From contig OY821517.1 of assembly GCA_963682025.1 (NCBI GenBank), forward strand, positions 293,957,670 through 294,021,669: a stretch of 64,000 nucleotides of DNA, read 5' to 3'. The DNA comes from Cordilura impudica. Taxonomy: Eukaryota; Arthropoda; Insecta; Diptera; Scathophagidae. Each line of letters begins with the position of its first letter. Position 1 is the stretch's first letter. A model generated the notes under the pieces. It was not told the origin of the DNA. It saw only the letters and a list, made by a program, of their open reading frames with translations, and ran no database searches. Position numbers and translations under genes: made by a program. Shown here in pieces: positions 21,384 through 32,665 of the stretch.

Positions 21384-22668
21384 AATGGGATGTTCAAAGC
21401 ATTGTACGCCTGAAAAACGTGCTATTATAAAAAAAAAAAATGGTTTCTGAGCATAAATCATGTTCTGAAATAAGGAAATTGGTTTGGTGCTCTAATAAAA
21501 TGATTGTAAATGCAATAAAATTTACTCAAAATCTGAAAAACGTGGTCACAAGCGAGCTTTTTCGCCATTAATGGTTAACCGTTTGGTCAGACAATGTAAG
21601 CTACATAGCTAAAAAGGAGCTAAGTGTGTCCGCAGGTGTTGAACCTATTCGTTGCAGATTACGACGCAACAACGCCTGTAGTCCCCGAAAAGTGAACCTG
21701 CTATCACGTAAGCATGTTGCAAAGCGTTTGGAGTTGCTAGAATTCATTTGGAATGGCCAGCTGAAAAGTTGGGAAATGTTCTTTGGACAGATGAATCCAA
21801 AATTGTTTTATTTGGAGGCAAAGGATCGGGTTCCTACGTCAGAAGACCCCCTAACACTGAATTCAATCCAAAATTCACAACAAAAACCATTACACATGGT
21901 CGTTCTAGCATTATGATATGGGGGTGCCTTTCCTAGGACCCATATATTGGATCAGAACAATCACGGATAATACAGTTTACATTAATATTCTCCAGGACGT
22001 AATACTACCATTTGTTTCTGAGGAAATGCCACTGTTATGGGTCTTGCAGCAAGACAATGACGTAAAGCATACCAGCAAACTTTAAAAAAAGTGGTTTTAG
22101 GACAATAAAATAGACGTGATGGAATGGCCAGCTCAGTCCCCAGATCTAAATCCAATCGAGAGTTTATGGACAGATACACTCCGTTTCACTTCAATAGCAC
22201 ACACCAATTTTTTGTTTCTATTTGATTATCTACTAATATTCATTGACTGAACTGTACTTGTTTTGTATATTTATGATTCCTTACCAAATAGGATTTATGA
22301 AGTTATTCTAAACAAAGGAGGTTCTAACCATTATTAAATTAGATTTATAAATTAATAATTTAAATAATTAACTTTGTAGGCACTGTTACTTGAAAAATAC
22401 TCAATAAATTTTGGTTTTGTTTATTGCCGATATAAACTAAATACTTTAACTATAAATTCAAGTCAAGAATTATTCTTTCATTTGTTTTAAAGGTATCGTG
22501 AAATAAAATGCATCTTGCCAAGTGTGCTATTCAAGTGAAACGGTGTGTATAGTATATAGAAGGGGTATCCCAAATACAGCCAAGCAGTAATGAAGCCCTT
22601 TGGATGACTGTTCAGCAAATCTCAAACTCAATTTCGAAGGAGAGGTGCCTATCGTTGTGCAGAGGTTA
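21384..22668 (+). pseudogene. Tc1-type transposase relic, split by a MITE
   Basis: Decayed DD34E transposase. Recognisable pieces: an N-terminal MGCSKHCTPEKRAII at 21,387, LWTDESKIVLFGGKG (first Asp, 21,780-21,830), RSSIMIWGCLS (about 21,903), QQDNDVKHTSK (second Asp, about 22,048) and EWPAQSPDLNPIESLW (about 22,121). Thirty-four positions separate the second Asp from the Glu, counting two stops, giving the Tc1 signature. The reading is cut at 22,176 by a 371-bp MITE and resumes at about 22,590 with ALWMTVQQISNSISKERCLS, the Tc1 C-terminal helix region. Many stops and frameshifts. Terminal repeats not found. Confidence 0.82.
22177..22547. mobile_element. 371-bp MITE (TA-flanked)
   Basis: Inserted in the Tc1 relic with a TA duplication (22,175-22,176 and 22,548-22,549). 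Ends are inverted: CACTCCGTTTCACTTCAATA on the left and, read inward, CACACCGTTTCACTTGAATA on the right, with the match running about 27 bp. Non-coding. The TA duplication fits a Tc1/mariner passenger. Confidence 0.85.
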
Positions 22669-23299
22669 TCTTCTTAAATATATTTACGCTGATCCCTGAC
22701 TCACTGACTGACTGACTGATTCTGTAACGCTGAAATAATACACACACATAGCACAACATACAAAGCTATGCGAAATACACAAACAAAATTTAATCTTTCT
22801 CATTTTATACAAACCCACACACAATTTTCTCTCTTCTTTGTTACCGACCAGTGCTGCTAATAAAATCTTCTGAAAATCGACAATTTTGGAAACTAATCGC
22901 CAAAATCGTTATTTTTTAAAACAAGAAATTGTCCTAAAAATTTTACCGCTTATAAAACTCGAAACAATAAAATTTATTTATATCATTCATATTACGAATA
23001 TTATTACAGCATTGGTTATTTCTGTATGTTAAAATGTATTAGTGATGAAATTTCAACGAAAAAAATTTAACACAGCAATCAACTAAATTATTTTATTGAT
23101 ATGTATCTATAGCTGAAACATATATAGGTTTAAAGTATCGCCGTAATTAAAACTTAATCTTAAACGGAGATGCTATTCAAGGTATTTCCGTTTTGAAACG
23201 ACTTGACCCAGAATTAAATCTATACATATTTTGTAATTTACATTTACATTGAACAAAAACTATCAATTTTCGATAAACAACCAATTAATTGTTAACCCT
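22669..23299 (+). mobile_element. Dispersed repeat with Helitron-like 5' head, copy 1
   Basis: Starts TCTTCTTAAATATATTTACG directly after an A, then a TGACTCACTGACTGACTGAC stretch and TTCTGTAACGCTG. Closely matches 56,663-57,240 over its whole length and shares its first 75 or so bases with the Helitron at 27,384. Both long copies lose similarity just after CATTAATTG/AATTAATTG, without a CTAG terminus, so the 3' end is not settled. No coding capacity. Confidence 0.65.
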
Positions 23300-24271
23300 T
23301 GAAATCGTAATTTTTATACTACTGAAAATTTTATATCTTCAATCATCATTTTAACAAATTTAACAAATCATTTTAACAAATTGAAAAATCGTCGAAATTA
23401 CAATAAGTTGCCAAAATTGGCAGCACTGCTAACGTCAATAGCACTACATACGCAGATTTCGTGTTACTTATGGAATAATTTGAAAAAAATTTGCAAAAAA
23501 AGCATAAAAAAACTAATATCTATTCAAATTCATCTTTAAATTCCCTTTGTTGGTCAATAAAAAAATTCTGCAAAAAAAAGCAATGAATGAAATTTTAAAC
23601 ATTTTTATTTTTCTCATTTAACGTCGTCCGATATGCATACATACTTCTTTTATCGAACTAAACTTTTCCGTTTGTCTGTTTTGTTTTTCATCTCAAAATT
23701 GTTTTGAATTGTTAGGAGTGCTTTCGCTCAGGTTCTCTGATGGCCAGCACTTACCAAAGAGTATGATTTTTTGATAAATATTTGAGCAAAAAGAGATCTT
23801 CAATGTGGATTTTGTTGTTGTCCAACATGATTTCGTTCAAAGCTATGTATTGAAAAGCACTAAAAAATAGTGCAATATTTAGTTTAATATTTAAATTATT
23901 GTAACTTTGCATAATTAAATTACGTTGCAATTTCAGAAGAGAGGTGGGAAAATAATTTTTTTTCACTCATAATATTAATTTTTGCATAATTTGCGTTCAA
24001 AAAATTTAGACAAACATAAATTACGTAAATAGGTATCTTTAAGATTTTAATTTAAATAATTTATTGAAATTATCATGGAAGAATTAAATGCGATTTGGAA
24101 TAATAAGTTTTTTTTAAGTAAAACTGATACGCCCTTATATTTTATTTTTTTGGATTTATAGATAACTTTGCAAAAAATGTAGTTCTCTTTTTTCAGTTTA
24201 CATGTATGATGAAATATAAAATCTTTTTTTCTCTTTTGTGTAGGTGTATTGGTGTTAGCACTTGCTTAAGG
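23300..24271. other. No gene recognised
   Basis: AT-rich with A- and T-runs. A minus-strand frame at 23,751-23,966 has no domain. Nothing supportable. Confidence 0.5.
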
Positions 24272-24745
24272 GGTGGTAGGTTATAAAACCTTTTTCTGAA
24301 TGCATAACATGTCGAGCGTGTTTTGTCAAAATTTTAAGTAAATAAGAGCCAAACTTAAGAAGATACAGCGTTTCCAGCGACCGGCCTCATACCGTATATA
24401 GTATATAAATCAGTTTTTAAAAAACTTTAAACCGATTTTTTCGCAAATAAAGTCCGTGAACATCATAAAAAAAAAATTTACTTGACCGATTCTTTTGAAA
24501 TTTTAGACACTATATCTACACATAAATCAACAAATTCCCGAAATTGTATAGCAAAAATCGTTTTTCACTTCAAAATTGCTGCAAAAAAAAAAAAAAAAAA
24601 TTGTGAAAAACTCTTCGTCACTACCTCAGGAAACATGTCACCTTTGAAACGCATTTCGATTTTTTTACTTCACATCATCCGGTTATGAGTTATGATGTTC
24701 ACCGCAAAACAACAACGCCTCCGGAGATTCCCTGTCACGGACTTA
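24272..24745 (+). repeat. Unclassified dispersed repeat, copy 1
   Basis: Non-coding block containing GACCGGCCTCATACCGTATA and CCGTGAACATCATAA, present again at 60,417-60,960. No terminal structure identified, so class is unknown. Confidence 0.7.
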
Positions 24746-25348
24746 TTTATTAAAATTTTTAATTGAAAATTTTTTCAAAGATTTCTCAAATGTCATGCTA
24801 TAACGTATATATGAAATAAATAATCCAACGTTATTCATATCTTCAAAAAAGAATTATGAAAATACGACTTTAAGAAACTTTTAGGAACTTTGCTCTAAAA
24901 CGTTTTTTTGTTGCTATGCTATTCTATTTTGTTACAGTAAAATGGAGTTTGGTTATAACGTTCTCGGCAGGACCGGCTAAATTAGTTAGACTAAGTTCGT
25001 TATAACCGTAGTAATTTTTGTTTTGTCCGAAAGGTTTAAAAACTTTTTTTAGTTGAATAAGCTTATTTATTTTGATGCATTTTAAAAAGTTATAAAACAT
25101 AAAATAAATTATTGAAAAGATACATATTTAAAGTTTGTCTTAATAAGACTAAAATTACCGAGTTTCTATAAAAATAAAATATTTTTTGAAAATCATATAA
25201 TATTAAAAACTCCTTATGTATAGAAGCAGAAAGTGCAAAGAAAAGGTTGGCTACTGGCAAACTTTTACGAAAATCGAAGTTTTTGTTTTGTATTAAAATT
25301 AAATTAAAATAAAATTAAATTACATTAAAATTAATTTTTTTTAAGATA

Positions 25349-26956
25349 TCTATACTAATATAATAAAGAGGTAATGTGTGTTTGTTTGTTTGTTTGTTTG
25401 TTTGTTTGTTTGTTTGTTTGTTTGTTTGTAGGGGGTAATCTGCGTAACTAGCCATCTGATCTTCCTGAAATTTTCACAGAGTCTTACTGCGGATATGGGA
25501 AGTGCTATAGGCTATAACTTTTTTAATATTTTTAGTGGGCGTGGCACCTCCCACACAAAGTAAATTTTTAATATCATATACATATATTGAGTACCATGAC
25601 AGGGAGAGCTTTGCAAATTTGTGTGAGGTCACCTATTGTTAATATTAGTAGCCGCGCCGGAAATGGGCCGGATCGGAGAAGTGGGCGTGGTACCTCCCAT
25701 ACAAGTAATAATTCAATGTTATATATCTCGAGTACTATGAGAGAGAGAGCTTTTAAAATTTGTCTGATGGCACCTATTATTAATGTGAGCAGTCGGACAA
25801 AAAATGGGCACTATTGGACCAATAGGCGTGGCACCTGCCATACAAATAAAATATAAAATGCCATATATCTGGAGTACTGTTATAGTGAGAGTCTTGGGAC
25901 TTTGTGTGAACCCATAAGTTATTCATATGATTAGTTAGACAAAAAATGGGCGTGATCGGAGCAGTGGGCGTGGCACCGCCCGTACAAAGTAAATATATGA
26001 TATCATATAACTGGTGTACTAAAAGAGGGAAGCTTTGGCACTTTGCACGACACCATCAGATCTTAGTATGAGTAGTCAGACAAAAAATTGGCGGGTTCAC
26101 ACCAATGGGCGTGGAGCTCCCCATGCAAAGTAACTATTAAATGTCAAATATTTGGAGTACTGTAAAAGAGAGAGCTTTGTGGCTTTGCGTGACCCCATAG
26201 GTTATTTGTGTGATTAGTCGAACAAAAAAATGGGCGTGATAGAAGCAGTGGGCGTAGCACCGCCCATGCAAAGTAGATATCTAATATCATATAACTGGGA
26301 AAGGCTCGACATTTTGCACGAGTCCCTCAGATATTAATATGAGTAGTCCAATAAAAATTGGGCGGGATGGGATAAGTGGGCGTGGCACCTCCTATATCAA
26401 AAATATGATGTACTACGAAAGCAACAGTCTTTTGACAAGTACATTAGTTATCAATGTGATTTGTCGTGGATAATATATTGTCAAAATCAAAAATCGCGAA
26501 AACAAAAAACATATTCAAAAAAAAAAAGAATTAAAGAGGTAATGTGTTTGTTTGTTTGTAGGAGGTAATCTCCGTAACGACTTATCTGATCTTCCTGAAA
26601 TTTTCACTGATTCTTACGGAAGTGCTACAGGCTGTATTTTTTTTAATATTTTTAGTGGGCGTGGCACCTCCCATTCAAAGTAAATTTTTAATATCATATA
26701 TATAAAGTACTATGCTAGAGAGAGCTTTGAAAATTTATCTTAGGTCATCTATTATTAACGTGAGTAGTCAGACAAAAAAATGGGCGGGATTGGACAAATG
26801 CGCATGGTACCCCTATACAAACTTAATATTAAATGTGATATATCTGAATTACTGTGTTAGTGAGAGCCTTGGGACTTGCGTGAGCCTTTTCGTAACAATT
26901 CGGAAGGGGGGGGGGGGAGGGGGAGGGTGTAGCGAAGCGCACCGGGTTACATCTAG
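25349..26956 (+). mobile_element. Non-autonomous Helitron with internal tandem units
   Basis: Begins TCTATACTAATATAATAAAG after an A (25,348) and ends CTAG (26,953-26,956) before a T (26,957). The matching uninterrupted site exists in the pogo-like copy at 61,910-61,935. After a (GTTT)n run (25,376-25,428) the body is built of diverged units of very roughly 180 bp, each with GTGGGCGTGGCACC-CCCATACAAAGTAA. A second internal copy of the head (AAAGAGGTAATGTGTTTG) at 26,533 suggests a partial tandem duplication of the element. No coding capacity. Confidence 0.82.
26906..26927 (+). other. G-rich run near Helitron 3' end
   Basis: An uninterrupted run of about 13 G followed by GGGGGAGGG immediately before GTGTAGCGAAGCGC. 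It is unusual in this AT-rich DNA and could form a G-quadruplex; it may also be an assembly or replication-slippage product. Confidence 0.6.
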
Positions 26957-27152
26957 TATATAATATAGGAAAATTCTGAAATTGAAAAAAAAAATTGTTT
27001 GTTAAAGGCAAAAGTTTTATATAACCACTGTTCGCTATAAGACAAGCAATTTGTATGAAATATGTGATTAAAACTCTTGGGACCGAAGAAATTCTTCGCT
27101 ATAAACAAAAATTTATTACAACCAAGGTTCGTTATAAGCGCACTTCATTGTA

Positions 27153-27383
27153 TTAAATTTTAATAATTTTGGGAATCTCCAATCTCCTCACTTTACCCGG
27201 CCTTCCCACGTTCAAGTCAAATTGATCACATATACAATAGTCAAAAAATTGTTAAGCAACTGTCCCATTGAAAAATTGAAAGAGAGAATTGAAACGTATG
27301 ATTGTTTAGTAAAAAAGAGTAAAAAAGTATGAGTGCATTACAACCTGAAAGCCAAAAATTTAACGTGTGAAGGCCGAGTAATA
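27153..27383. other. No gene recognised
   Basis: Short AT-rich spacer between the pogo-like element and the next Helitron. Nothing recognised. Confidence 0.5.
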
Positions 27384-28003
27384 TCTAAAATACATTTACG
27401 CTGATCCCTGACTCACTGACTGACTGACTGACTGAGAGACTGACTGATTCTGTAACGCTGACCAAAACAATACGGTTCTAATTCCTAGGATTGATCTCGC
27501 CCCAACCGACACCACATTACCATTCATATTAAAACGCCGCCAGTTTCCAGTAATTCCTGCATACGCAATTACCATAAACAAGGCCAGTCATTTGATTACG
27601 TTGGCATTAATTTGGAGACCGCGGTATTTTCACACGGTCAACTGTATGAGGCTTTGTCACGATCAAAAGTTGCAAGCCAAGTTAAGATACGTATTCAATC
27701 GAACCCACAGCAAGGAAAACTATTAAATGACCAACGATATTTCACACAAAATATAGTTTTTCAAGAGATTCTAAATTGAAAAACTTTTTTGCCAAATATT
27801 TCTTATCTGTTTTGATACTTATGTATACAATTTCTACAAACACAATATTTTTTCATATGTACATACATATGTAACAATATAATTTTCAATTTACTACTAT
27901 ATTAAAAGGAATTTAATTTATTATATATTTTTCGTGTATTTAAATTTAAACTGTTTTATTCATAATTTTTAAACGGGCGCCTAGGCGCCACACAATCAAC
28001 TAG
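27384..28003 (+). mobile_element. Deleted Helitron keeping its helicase tail
   Basis: Begins TCTAAAATACATTTACGCTG after A (27,383) and ends with palindrome GGCGCCTAGGCGCC (27,976-27,989) then CACAATCAACTAG (CTAG 28,000-28,003) before T. Between lie the C-terminal part of a helicase gene and its 3' flank. An autonomous Helitron is 5-6 kb or longer, so this 620-bp copy is a deletion derivative. Confidence 0.82.
27466..27775 (+). pseudogene. Helitron Rep/PIF1-type helicase, C-terminal remnant
   Basis: Encodes the end of the PIF1-like helicase domain of a Helitron Rep/Hel protein, which unwinds DNA during rolling-circle transposition. Frame 1 reads LKRRQFPVIPAYAITINKAS, the block before helicase motif V/VI. 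After a small deletion at about 27,590 the reading continues in another frame as FDYVGINLETAVFSHGQLY and EALSRSKVASQVKI, which contains the motif VI-like LSRSK. The frame ends at 27,775 with EILN and a stop, close to the normal protein end. The Rep (HUH nuclease) domain and helicase motifs I-IV are absent. Confidence 0.88.
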
Positions 28004-28260
28004 TTATTGATGTTGTTATAACAATTTGTGTTGTTGTTTCTTAAATTAGGGAAATCTCCTACCTTTAATTCAAATGAGTTATTTTGTTGTTGTCTGCTGT
28101 TGTCATGAATTTTAGAAGTTACTCTTGTTCTAGTTTCCAAATAGAGAGAACGTAACGGACAGTTGATGTCATTTGAAGAGTGATCAGTTCTCTCTTTTCC
28201 ATGTTTTTTTCAAATTGAAGCATATAAAAACAGCTAGGGCCAAATCACCAAATCAATTTT

Positions 28261-29110
28261 TCGATCGTAATTATTTTTTTATTTCCCAAAATAATATGTT
28301 AAGAATAATTTTTCTTTCTCACAGTTGAAGAATTGTGTCCTCTGGTTAAGAACAAAAGCGAATCGTGGTCGAGCGTTTGTCCGTCTTCTTCAAATATTAA
28401 ACCAAAATATGGAATTTCGATTGATTTTGCTCGATACCGAATGCGGTAATTTGGACCCTGGTCTTTTTTCATTTGTGTTAAACGGACACACCCTTGTATG
28501 ATGTTGTTCTGCACATATCATACACGCAGCACTTCGATGATAATGTTCACCGCCATGGCCATATATTAAGCAGTTCCAGCATTGAGTTGATATGTTCCTA
28601 GATCTCGTTCCTAGATGTTCGTACATTTTTTAAGGCAGTTGGATTAATATTTTTACGAACAAATTGAACTTTGTTAACTGCTTTATTGTTCGAGCTGAAT
28701 TTGGTGACTATTTCAGTTACTGAAGAAGGGGATAGGTAGTAGTTTTTTAGCTCTTTGGAGATGCCCTCAGAATTCATGCGGGGTAAATCGTGTAAGAAGG
28801 TGGTGTATAACCTATTTTCTTTGGAGCTATAGGAATGAAACTCCATCTTACTCTCCTTAAGTATTTGCTTGTAGCATTCGTACATTTCTTTACTTGGAGC
28901 AACAATTTTGGTACCAATTGAAGTACGTTTGAAAATACAATCCTTACCAAGTAGTTTTTGTATTTCTGTAAATGAGGCATTAGCTTAACATCGTTAATAT
29001 TTGATACAGGAGTTACGTCCATATCAGGCTGAATCTGTTGCTTGAAGTTGCCGCGATGTTCGGGTTAACAATACCCGGAGAAATTTTGTCATCTTCTTGG
29101 TCGCAAGGAG
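28261..29110 (-). pseudogene. Jockey-like LINE ORF1 (gag-like) relic
   Basis: Minus-strand nucleocapsid-like remnant. Frames at 28,885-28,598 (EFHSYSSKENRLYTTFLHDL) correspond to the basic region before the zinc knuckles in Jockey-type ORF1 proteins. The frame at 28,626-28,390 contains two zinc knuckles, CWNCLIYGHGGEHY and CMICAEQHHTRVC. The first lacks its last Cys (Tyr instead); the second is a complete C-x2-C-x3-H-x4-C. A further N-terminal piece is at 29,022-28,774. Several frameshifts break the gene. ORF1 binds element RNA for reverse transcription. No reverse transcriptase follows downstream on this strand. Confidence 0.72.
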
Positions 29111-31800
29111 CTCTCTTTTTGATAAGTTTTGGCCCGACGGGTCATCGCTAAATTTTTATTCTTGTTTTAAGCTGGATTGTCTACCACGTGAGTACAAATG
29201 AGACCCAGAATAGACAATTGCAAAAACAAAAATATACACTTGTTTTTAATTTTAAATAGTTGTACTCTAAGCGCTTTAATTATTTACACGACCGTTTGTA
29301 AAGAGAATTAGATTCGAACTGACGTGGTCATATATATTCGTATTTATATTCCTTCAGTTATTTTTAATTAATATTTTTTGAAACATAATAAAATTTTCTT
29401 TTCCTTTTCATGGATTTTAGAAAACTGTACTGTTCTATTTTCATTTTACACGTTTTTTCAGAAATGTGGAACACATTACAAATTTAGTAGATCCTAGATG
29501 TTATTTTTACACCAGTTTTTACGTAATTTTCTTTGGAACGTATCTATCCTGCAAACAAAGAGTTAGGTGTATTTGATATTAATGGAGATAATCTCACTTT
29601 TTAGATTTTTATATTTGCTCGAAAAGGTAAAAGTCAATAAATAATTTCCGGGGTTCGGCTTTTTCCCTAGTCTACACCGACTGCCGTTTGGTATGATCAG
29701 TTAAAACAAACTGAATTTTTAAAACCACATTTTTGGTGAGCCTATAAATTGGATCAAAGTGTAAGAAATGACCTTGTAAACAATCTGCATTTAAATAAGT
29801 TCTACCGCAGTAATAATATAGAAATGAAAACTAATCATTTCTATGTATAATAAATAAATCGTGTGAACGTAATGCAACACTGGGGGTCTATGTTGTTTTT
29901 TTTTGCTTTTTTATTGGTTTGAATGGCAAATAAATAAAATGAAATGATATGATGCTTATGTTTTTGTATTGTGTTTTGGTGTTTAGTACTTCATCATACA
30001 AAGCTCGACAAAGTTCAAACCGAACGATTAAATACAAAACAAACAAAAGCGCAGCTAGAAACGGAAATTTTATGCCCAATTTTTTTGTTTGTTTTGTTTT
30101 TATTTAGTCACAAAAAAGAACGCACTCACTCAAGAAAAAACAAAAAACAAAAGAAATCAAGAGAACTGTCAAAATGACAGTTAAGCTGGTTGTTGTTAAA
30201 GTGAACAAAAAATTATTGGGCACAACAATACGCAGGCTGGCACTGATTTAAAACAAACTCATTCAAATGTACGCAAAACTGTGGTGAGCAATCAGTCAAT
30301 CATTTATTATATGAGAGCCAACTATGGGCTAAGCTCTCTAATAAATGGTCAAAAATAAAGCTTAGCAGTTTTGTATGGGAGAGGTTATAGGGTGCTTTTT
30401 ATTGTATGTTGTATCAGATTTCGTTAAAAATATAAAAAGCGGAATATTATCGAAAATTTATTTGAAGGCGTAAAATTAGTGACATTAAGTTGAAAAAATT
30501 ATATCGGCCAAATGAGCACCTATGGAACTACCGAACACTTGTAATCGTTTTTCGGTATTTGAAGGGCCAATCACCTTTTCACTCAAAATTCCGCATCAAC
30601 CAGTCAGTTTAAGGGCTCTTCGTGAATTTTATGTAGATTCTTCATGTCTCAAAAAAGCAAATTTTGTTTATTTACATAACCATAAAGTAAAAATGGCTTT
30701 CTTCGCTTATTATGGTTTTAAATATACAAATCGCACACTTCTTACTCCCGGTTTTGCACTTTCTAAGAGGGACATCTTCAGTTCTTCATCAAAATTCGAT
30801 GTATCGAACGTCTGCTGATGCGTAATTGCGTGCATAGTTGTCTTGTCTCTCGGATGTTCTCGGCCACCACAGAGATTTTCTGTGTCGAACGTGCACTACT
30901 GGACTGGGTCCATTTGAGACCCAGTTTTCACGGGACGCTCAATCAAATATGCGCATTGTGCAGCAGACCGGAACTCGGTCAAATATGCAGTCACAATAAT
31001 TCCGCGATCTACAGGTATAAATAGCTTCATTGCATATCAGTTACTATTTCTCTATCTGTCGACAACATAAAAATCAATGATCAAGTCCATTTGCAAAGAT
31101 TATGGTGCATTCACATTATGATAGAACTGCCAATATAAACATTAGCATAAATAGGGACACTGGGGTCGATGTGATCCACGTGAAGAATAGGCATTCGTCT
31201 TAGTCCCCACCAATTTGAGCTTTTATGAAGCTTTCAACATTTGAAAGATCATGCAGCAGCTTAGTTCCTAATGACTGGATTCCACGTTTTGAAAATACCG
31301 GGCAATACCAAACTGTTCTCTACTTTCCCCTTTTTATGTCTTATACCAGGGTATAATGAGCTTGTTGTACCTACCAATACAATTTTGCCTAGACTCATCC
31401 TTTTCGTGTTAAAAACTTTAAAAACTTTCGTAATATCCCTGATCACCCAATATTAATAAGACTTTGATGTATAAACATCTATACGCGCAGGGGGTAAAAA
31501 TCTATTTCACAATACAATCACAAAAACATCGTAAGATGTAAGATGTAAGACGTAAGACTATATCGGTGTGACTTAAGATTGCATTCGTGAAAATATTATT
31601 ACATGTAATAACTTTTTGTCTCTGTTTACTGCGGTATATTTCTTCACTTTTTATAAACATTTATAATTAATTTCCTCAATCATTTAGAAGTATTCTTAAC
31701 GTTTTAATTTATTCCATATAAATAACACAATTATCACTGCATTTAATACTAATGATAATCAAACAAATAAAAAATAAATAAAAATAAAAAATAAACGAAT
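29111..31800. other. No gene recognised; mixed sequence
   Basis: AT-rich for the most part. Two abutting frames at 30,522-31,024 (98 and 68 codons) lie in a less AT-rich patch but show no domain and are probably chance. TATAAATAG at 31,016-31,024 is followed 14 nt later by TCAGTT (31,037-31,042), which resembles a TATA box plus initiator but is spaced too tightly to be convincing. GTAAGAT/GTAAGAC heptamers are repeated four times at 31,531-31,558. Confidence 0.4.
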
Positions 31801-32665
31801 TACAGTAAAAAGGAAGTGTTTGGAGATAGAATGGAGGGACAATTCTTTGGAAAGCGTTTGGAGAAAAAATTAAGGCACGATTTCATTAGGAAGTGTTTGG
31901 AGATAAAATGAGGGATGCGAATAGCGTTATAAAAACGTTTTGAAATATGAAAAATTAAAAATGGAAGATAAAAAATGGAAAATGAGAAATAAAAAATGAA
32001 AAATAAAAAATGAAAAATCAGAAATGAAAAATGAAAAATGGAAAATGAAAAATAAAAAATGAAAATGAAAATTGAACAATAAAAATGAAAAATAGAAAAT
32101 GAAAAATAAAAAATAAAAAACAAAAAATTAAAAATTTTAAATGAAAAACAATAAATGAAAAATAAAAAATGAAAAATAAAAAATGAAAAATAAAAAATGA
32201 AAAATAGCATTATAAAAACATTTTGAAATATGAAAAATTAAAAATGGAAGATAAAAATGGAAAATGAGAAATAAAAAATGAAAAATGAGAAATGAGAAAT
32301 GAAAAATAAACAATGCAAAATCAAAAATGAAAAATGAAAAATGGAAAATGAAAAATGGAAAATGAAAAAAAAAAATGAAAATGAAAATGAAAATTGAACA
32401 ATAAAAATGAAAAATAGAAAATGAAAAATAAAAAATGAAAAATTTTAAATGAAAAACAATAAATGAAAAATAAAAAATTAAAAATAAAAAATGAAAAATA
32501 AAAAATGAAAAATAAAAAATTAAAAATAAAAAATGGAAAATGAAAAATAAAAAATGAAAAATGAAAATAAAAATTAAAAAATTAAAAAATTATATATAAA
32601 AAATAAAAAATGGAAAATAAAAAATGAAAAACGAAAAATAAAAAATTAAAAATTAACCAGTTGAA
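31801..32665. repeat. Low-complexity AAAAATGAAAAATAAA array with internal duplication
   Basis: About 740 bp built from short variants of AAAAATGAAAAATAAAAA on the plus strand. The block from AATAGCGTTATAAAAACG (31,921) is repeated about 283 bp later from AATAGCATTATAAAAACA (32,204). Just before the array, GGAAGTGTTTGGAGATA appears twice (31,811 and 31,890), about 79 bp apart. The long minus-strand frame of Phe/Ile/Ser codons (31,800-32,210) is a by-product of the repeat. Confidence 0.85.

Larger units (their letters stand above)
24935..27150. mobile_element. pogo/Tc1-like non-autonomous element, split by a Helitron
   Basis: Flanked by TA (24,933-24,934 and 27,151-27,152). Ends read inward CAGTAAAATGGAGTTTGGTT and CAATGAAGTGCGCTTATAAC, with TTATAACG shared a little further in. 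The CAGT-type start and the TA target suggest a pogo/Tigger-like element. Without the nested 1,608-bp Helitron it is about 608 bp and non-coding. Part of a second copy lies at 61,762-61,980. Confidence 0.65.

Noticed and set aside
22690..22735. TGACTGACTGAC stretch as a CRISPR-like or satellite array
   Set aside because: Only a few short units, present at the same place in three dispersed copies; part of the element head.
25374..25430. (GTTT)n run as an independent microsatellite locus
   Set aside because: It is the normal head of the Helitron family; a shorter version is at 26,545-26,561.
31016..31042. TATA box plus initiator as an LTR or gene promoter
   Set aside because: The spacing is too short (about 23 bp) and there are no LTR ends, primer-binding site or downstream gene.
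31800..32210. 136-codon minus-strand frame rich in Phe, Ile and Ser
   Set aside because: Produced by the AAAAATGAAAAATAAA array; no real composition or homology.
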